Assembly (NCBI GenBank): GCA_947495685.1
Contig: CANLZY010000001.1
Coordinates: 124,001-188,000 of the forward strand
Source: an uncultured Tropicimonas sp.
GTDB taxonomy: Bacteria > Pseudomonadota > Alphaproteobacteria > Rhodobacterales > Rhodobacteraceae
DNA: 64,000 nucleotides
Reading direction: 5' to 3'
The first letter of the stretch is position 1. Every line of letters begins with the position of its first letter. Below are positions 61,416 to 64,000 of the stretch, one piece after another. The position numbers were made by a program, and so were the translations under genes. A model generated the notes under the pieces. That model was given only the letters and a program-made list of their open reading frames with translations. It ran no database searches and had not been told where the DNA came from.

Positions 61416-62342
61416 ATGACCGAGACCACCCGACCGACCTGCTTTCAGGAGGTAATCCTGCGGCTACAGGCCTATTGGGCCGACAAGGGCTGCGCCGTGC
61501 TGCAACCCTACGACATGGAAGTGGGCGCTGGCACCTTCCATCCGGCGACGACCCTGCGGGCACTGGGCGGAAATCCATGGGCCGCGGCATACGTTCAGCC
61601 GTCGCGCCGCCCGACCGATGGCCGCTATGGCGAAAACCCCAACCGGCTCCAGCATTACTACCAGTATCAGGTGCTGATCAAACCAAGCCCGCCAGATCTT
61701 CAGGCGCTGTACCTTGGCTCGCTGGAGGCCATCGGGATCGACATGGCGATGCACGACATCCGGTTTGTCGAGGACGACTGGGAAAGCCCGACGCTGGGGG
61801 CCTGGGGGCTGGGCTGGGAGGTCTGGTGCGATGGCATGGAGGTCAGCCAGTTCACCTATTTCCAACAGGTCGGCGGGCATGATTGCAAGCCGGTCTCGGG
61901 CGAGCTGACCTATGGTCTGGAGCGTCTGGCGATGTACGTGCTGGGCGTGGATCACGTCATGGATATGCCGTTCAACCGTCCGGATGCGCCGATTCCGCTG
62001 AAATACGGCGACATCTTCCGCCAGACCGAGGGCGAATACAGCCGCTGGAACTTCGACATCGCGGATACCGACGTGCTGTTGAAACAGTTCGAAGAGGCCG
62101 AGGCGCATTGCGCCTTCATCCTGACGCATCCGGATGTCGACCCCAAGACCGGCAGGCGCATCATCATGGCCCATCCGGCCTATGACCAGTGCATCAAGGC
62201 CAGCCACCTGTTCAACCTGCTGGACGCGCGCGGCGTGATTTCGGTCACCGAGCGGCAGGCCTACATCGGTCGCGTGCGGGCGCTGGCAAAGCAATGCGCC
62301 GACGCCTTCGTGCAGACCGAAGCCGGCGGCTGGACCGCCTGA
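61416..62342 (+). CDS. glyQ: Glycine-tRNA ligase alpha subunit
   Basis: 308 aa. Class II synthetase catalytic subunit: [60 protein letters not shown] and [16 protein letters not shown] are all conserved. It charges tRNA-Gly together with GlyS. glyS is not immediately downstream; a small anchored protein gene and gltS follow. ATG 61416 ([11 protein letters not shown]) fits homologues. Confidence 0.97.
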   Translation: MTETTRPTCFQEVILRLQAYWADKGCAVLQPYDMEVGAGTFHPATTLRALGGNPWAAAYVQPSRRPTDGRYGENPNRLQHYYQYQVLIKPSPPDLQALYLGSLEAIGIDMAMHDIRFVEDDWESPTLGAWGLGWEVWCDGMEVSQFTYFQQVGGHDCKPVSGELTYGLERLAMYVLGVDHVMDMPFNRPDAPIPLKYGDIFRQTEGEYSRWNFDIADTDVLLKQFEEAEAHCAFILTHPDVDPKTGRRIIMAHPAYDQCIKASHLFNLLDARGVISVTERQAYIGRVRALAKQCADAFVQTEAGGWTA

Positions 62343-62502
62343 TGACCGTCAGGCCGCAGACATGTCGGCTGGTCATGGGCCAGTTCCGTCGCGATCCCGC
62401 GCGGCTGGGAAATGGCGCGCAAAAACACCGGCGGGCCGGTCACCGGGAACAGGATCGCGAACAGCGGGCCGCGACGGCCCACGGTTTGCAGGGGAGGGCG
62501 GC

Positions 62503-62970
62503 ATGAGCGGCAAGATTGTCGGAGGGGCCATATTGGGCATCGCATTGATTGCCGGAATGGCAATGTACTACCTTCAGGTCTATCATTTCTACGACAAGGT
62601 CTCGACCACACCGGACGAGATCACCCTGACGTTGCTTGGGGGCGCACCCGAATCAATTCTGGCCGACAACATCCAGGCGATCGATGCCACCTCGTCGCCG
62701 ATCCGATATCGCGCCTGTTTCACCACCCCGATGTCGCTGGCCATGCTGACCGAAACCTACGAGCTTTACGAGTCCGCCGAGCCGCTGACCGCGCCGGGCT
62801 GGTTCGACTGTTTCGACGCAACCGAAATCGGCGCGGCGCTCGAATCCGGCCAGGCGCTGGCCTTTCTGGGAACCAGGAACCTTGCGCGCGGGGTGGACCG
62901 GGTGGTTGCGGTCTTCGAAGATGGCCGGGGCTATGTCTGGCACCAGACAAACGAGGAGCTAAAGAAATGA
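62503..62970 (+). CDS. Small membrane-anchored protein (DUF6446-like)
   Basis: 155 aa with an N-terminal membrane helix (GAILGIALIAGMAMYYLQVY) and a periplasmic domain with RYRACFTTPMSLAMLTETYE and GWFDCFDATEIG (two Cys). GGGGAGGG precedes ATG 62503. In Rhodobacterales such a gene commonly lies between the glycyl-tRNA synthetase genes. Function is unknown. Its stop overlaps the gltS start (ATGA), implying coupled translation. The 160 bp between glyQ and this gene hold nothing recognised. Confidence 0.7.
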   Translation: MSGKIVGGAILGIALIAGMAMYYLQVYHFYDKVSTTPDEITLTLLGGAPESILADNIQAIDATSSPIRYRACFTTPMSLAMLTETYELYESAEPLTAPGWFDCFDATEIGAALESGQALAFLGTRNLARGVDRVVAVFEDGRGYVWHQTNEELKK

Positions 62971-64000
62971 TCGACCCGATCACCATCAGCGCGTTCGCCT
63001 CGGTCACGGTGGCTTTCCTTGTCTACATTCTTGGCGCTCAGCTCACCCGCAAGGTCGCCGTCCTGCGGGATTTCAACATTCCCGAACCGGTCTCGGGCGG
63101 GCTTCTGGCGGCGGCATTCACGATGCTGGTCTTTGTCTTCCTTGACCGGCCGGTCGAATTCGACCTTGCGGCACGCGACTACTTCCTGCTGGTGTTCTTT
63201 ACCGGCATCGGCCTGAACGCCCGGGTGTCCGACCTGATCAAGGGCGGTCTGCCACTGGCAATCCTGCTGGGGCTGACGATTGTCTATGTGATCCTTCAGA
63301 ACCTCATCGGCGTGGCCGGCGCGCGTCTGTTCGATCTGCCGAGCGAATTCTCGGTGCTGCTGGGCTCGGCGGCGCTGATCGGCGGGCATGGCACGGTGGT
63401 GGCGTGGACCCCCCGGATCGAGGAAATGACAGGCGGCGTGGCGGGGGTCAGCGAATTGGGAGTGGCCGTGGCCACGATCGGGTTGGTCTGCGCGGCGCTG
63501 ATCGGTGGACCAATCGCCAAGTATCTGATCAATCGTCATTCTCTCACACCCGAGCGCCCCGACGAGGAACACACTGTCGGTGTGAGCTTTGACAGCGAGA
63601 AGACAGAGACGATCAACCACCTGACCTTCATGCAGGTCATGCTCTGGGTCCATGTCACCATTGCCCTCGGGCTGGGGCTGGGCGAGGGGTTGATGGAGGC
63701 GGGACTCGAACTGCCGCCCTTTGTGCCCTGTCTGCTGATGGGCATTCTGCTGGGCAATGCCAAGCCGTTGCTCCTGCCGCGCTCGGCACCGATCAGCCGC
63801 ACGCCGACTCTGGCGATGATCTCGGACTTTTCGCTGGGCACCTTCCTGGCGATGTCGCTGATGTCGCTGCAATTGTGGACGCTGGCGGGCATGGGGCTGA
63901 CACTGATCGTGGTGATGACGGCGCAGACGGTGCTGTCGATCCTGTTCTCGATCTACATTCTGTTTCCGGCCATGGGGCGGGGCTATCGCGCCGCCGTGCT
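62967..64000 (+). CDS. gltS: Sodium/glutamate symporter GltS (runs off the window)
   Basis: The first 344 codons are present and open to the edge. The N-terminus (MIDPITISAFASVTVAFLVY) and the motifs NIPEPVSGGLLAA, FFTGIGLNARVSDLIKGG and LIGGHGTVVAWTP are those of the ESS/GltS family of Na+-glutamate symporters. About eight membrane helices are visible. The start overlaps the stop of the small anchored protein by 4 bp. Confidence 0.9.
   Translation, partial: MIDPITISAFASVTVAFLVYILGAQLTRKVAVLRDFNIPEPVSGGLLAAAFTMLVFVFLDRPVEFDLAARDYFLLVFFTGIGLNARVSDLIKGGLPLAILLGLTIVYVILQNLIGVAGARLFDLPSEFSVLLGSAALIGGHGTVVAWTPRIEEMTGGVAGVSELGVAVATIGLVCAALIGGPIAKYLINRHSLTPERPDEEHTVGVSFDSEKTETINHLTFMQVMLWVHVTIALGLGLGEGLMEAGLELPPFVPCLLMGILLGNAKPLLLPRSAPISRTPTLAMISDFSLGTFLAMSLMSLQLWTLAGMGLTLIVVMTAQTVLSILFSIYILFPAMGRGYRAAV

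Overview
The window is a high-GC alphaproteobacterial chromosome segment. Its gene content and gene order (purD beside xseA, ftsY with an EamA transporter and yciB, metZ behind a SAM-II-type leader, FolE2, glyQ with a small membrane-anchored protein) fit the Rhodobacterales/Roseobacter group. No rRNA, tRNA or CRISPR array was seen.

Region by region. (1) 1-10699: the end of a PKS/NRPS locus. A polyketide synthase C-terminus runs into ACP, class-III aminotransferase, C, A and T domains. A second protein follows with C, a relic of an A domain, T and thioesterase. A Sfp-type phosphopantetheinyl transferase and a membrane-anchored CocE/NonD-type hydrolase lie beside them. (2) 10715-20197: an exopolysaccharide block with two GT4 glycosyltransferases, a Wzc-like tyrosine autokinase, a Wzy/ligase-like membrane protein, a secreted glycoside hydrolase and a polysaccharide pyruvyl transferase. 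(3) 20211-24096: housekeeping genes ychF, trpA and lldD. (4) 24519-34391: an acetate-use block: acsA, adk, the two subunits of a VC_2705-type Na+ symporter, a cNMP/CBS/DUF294 protein, a single-domain response regulator, and a degenerate histidine kinase fused to a DnaQ-type exonuclease. (5) 34831-43707: purD, xseA, ftsY, an EamA transporter, yciB, a GT29-like enzyme, a methyltransferase and a frameshifted pseudogene.

(6) 43708-52363: an 8.7-kb, AT-richer integrated element. It carries a tyrosine integrase, a PrtN-like regulator, a HUH Rep-like protein, a MobA/MobL-like relaxase with a TraD-like partner, a serine recombinase, a broken parA and a lipoprotein. It is bounded by an exact 12-bp direct repeat, GCGATTTGTACA. 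This repeat lies inside the SAM-II riboswitch of metZ. The old metZ promoter and the 5' strand of riboswitch helix P1 are stranded at the left end (43670-43709). The rest of the aptamer, an intrinsic terminator and metZ are at the right end. The element supplies a substitute 5' half that leaves one mismatch in P1 and adds a competing stem. A riboswitch used as an attachment site, with its regulation rewired by the insertion, is the main observation of this window.

(7) 52460-64000: metZ, a GT8-like enzyme, a DUF2061 protein, an XRE regulator, a class-I glutamine amidotransferase, folE2, trkH, a trypsin-fold protein whose catalytic His and Ser are both replaced, glyQ, a small anchored protein and the start of gltS, which runs off the window.
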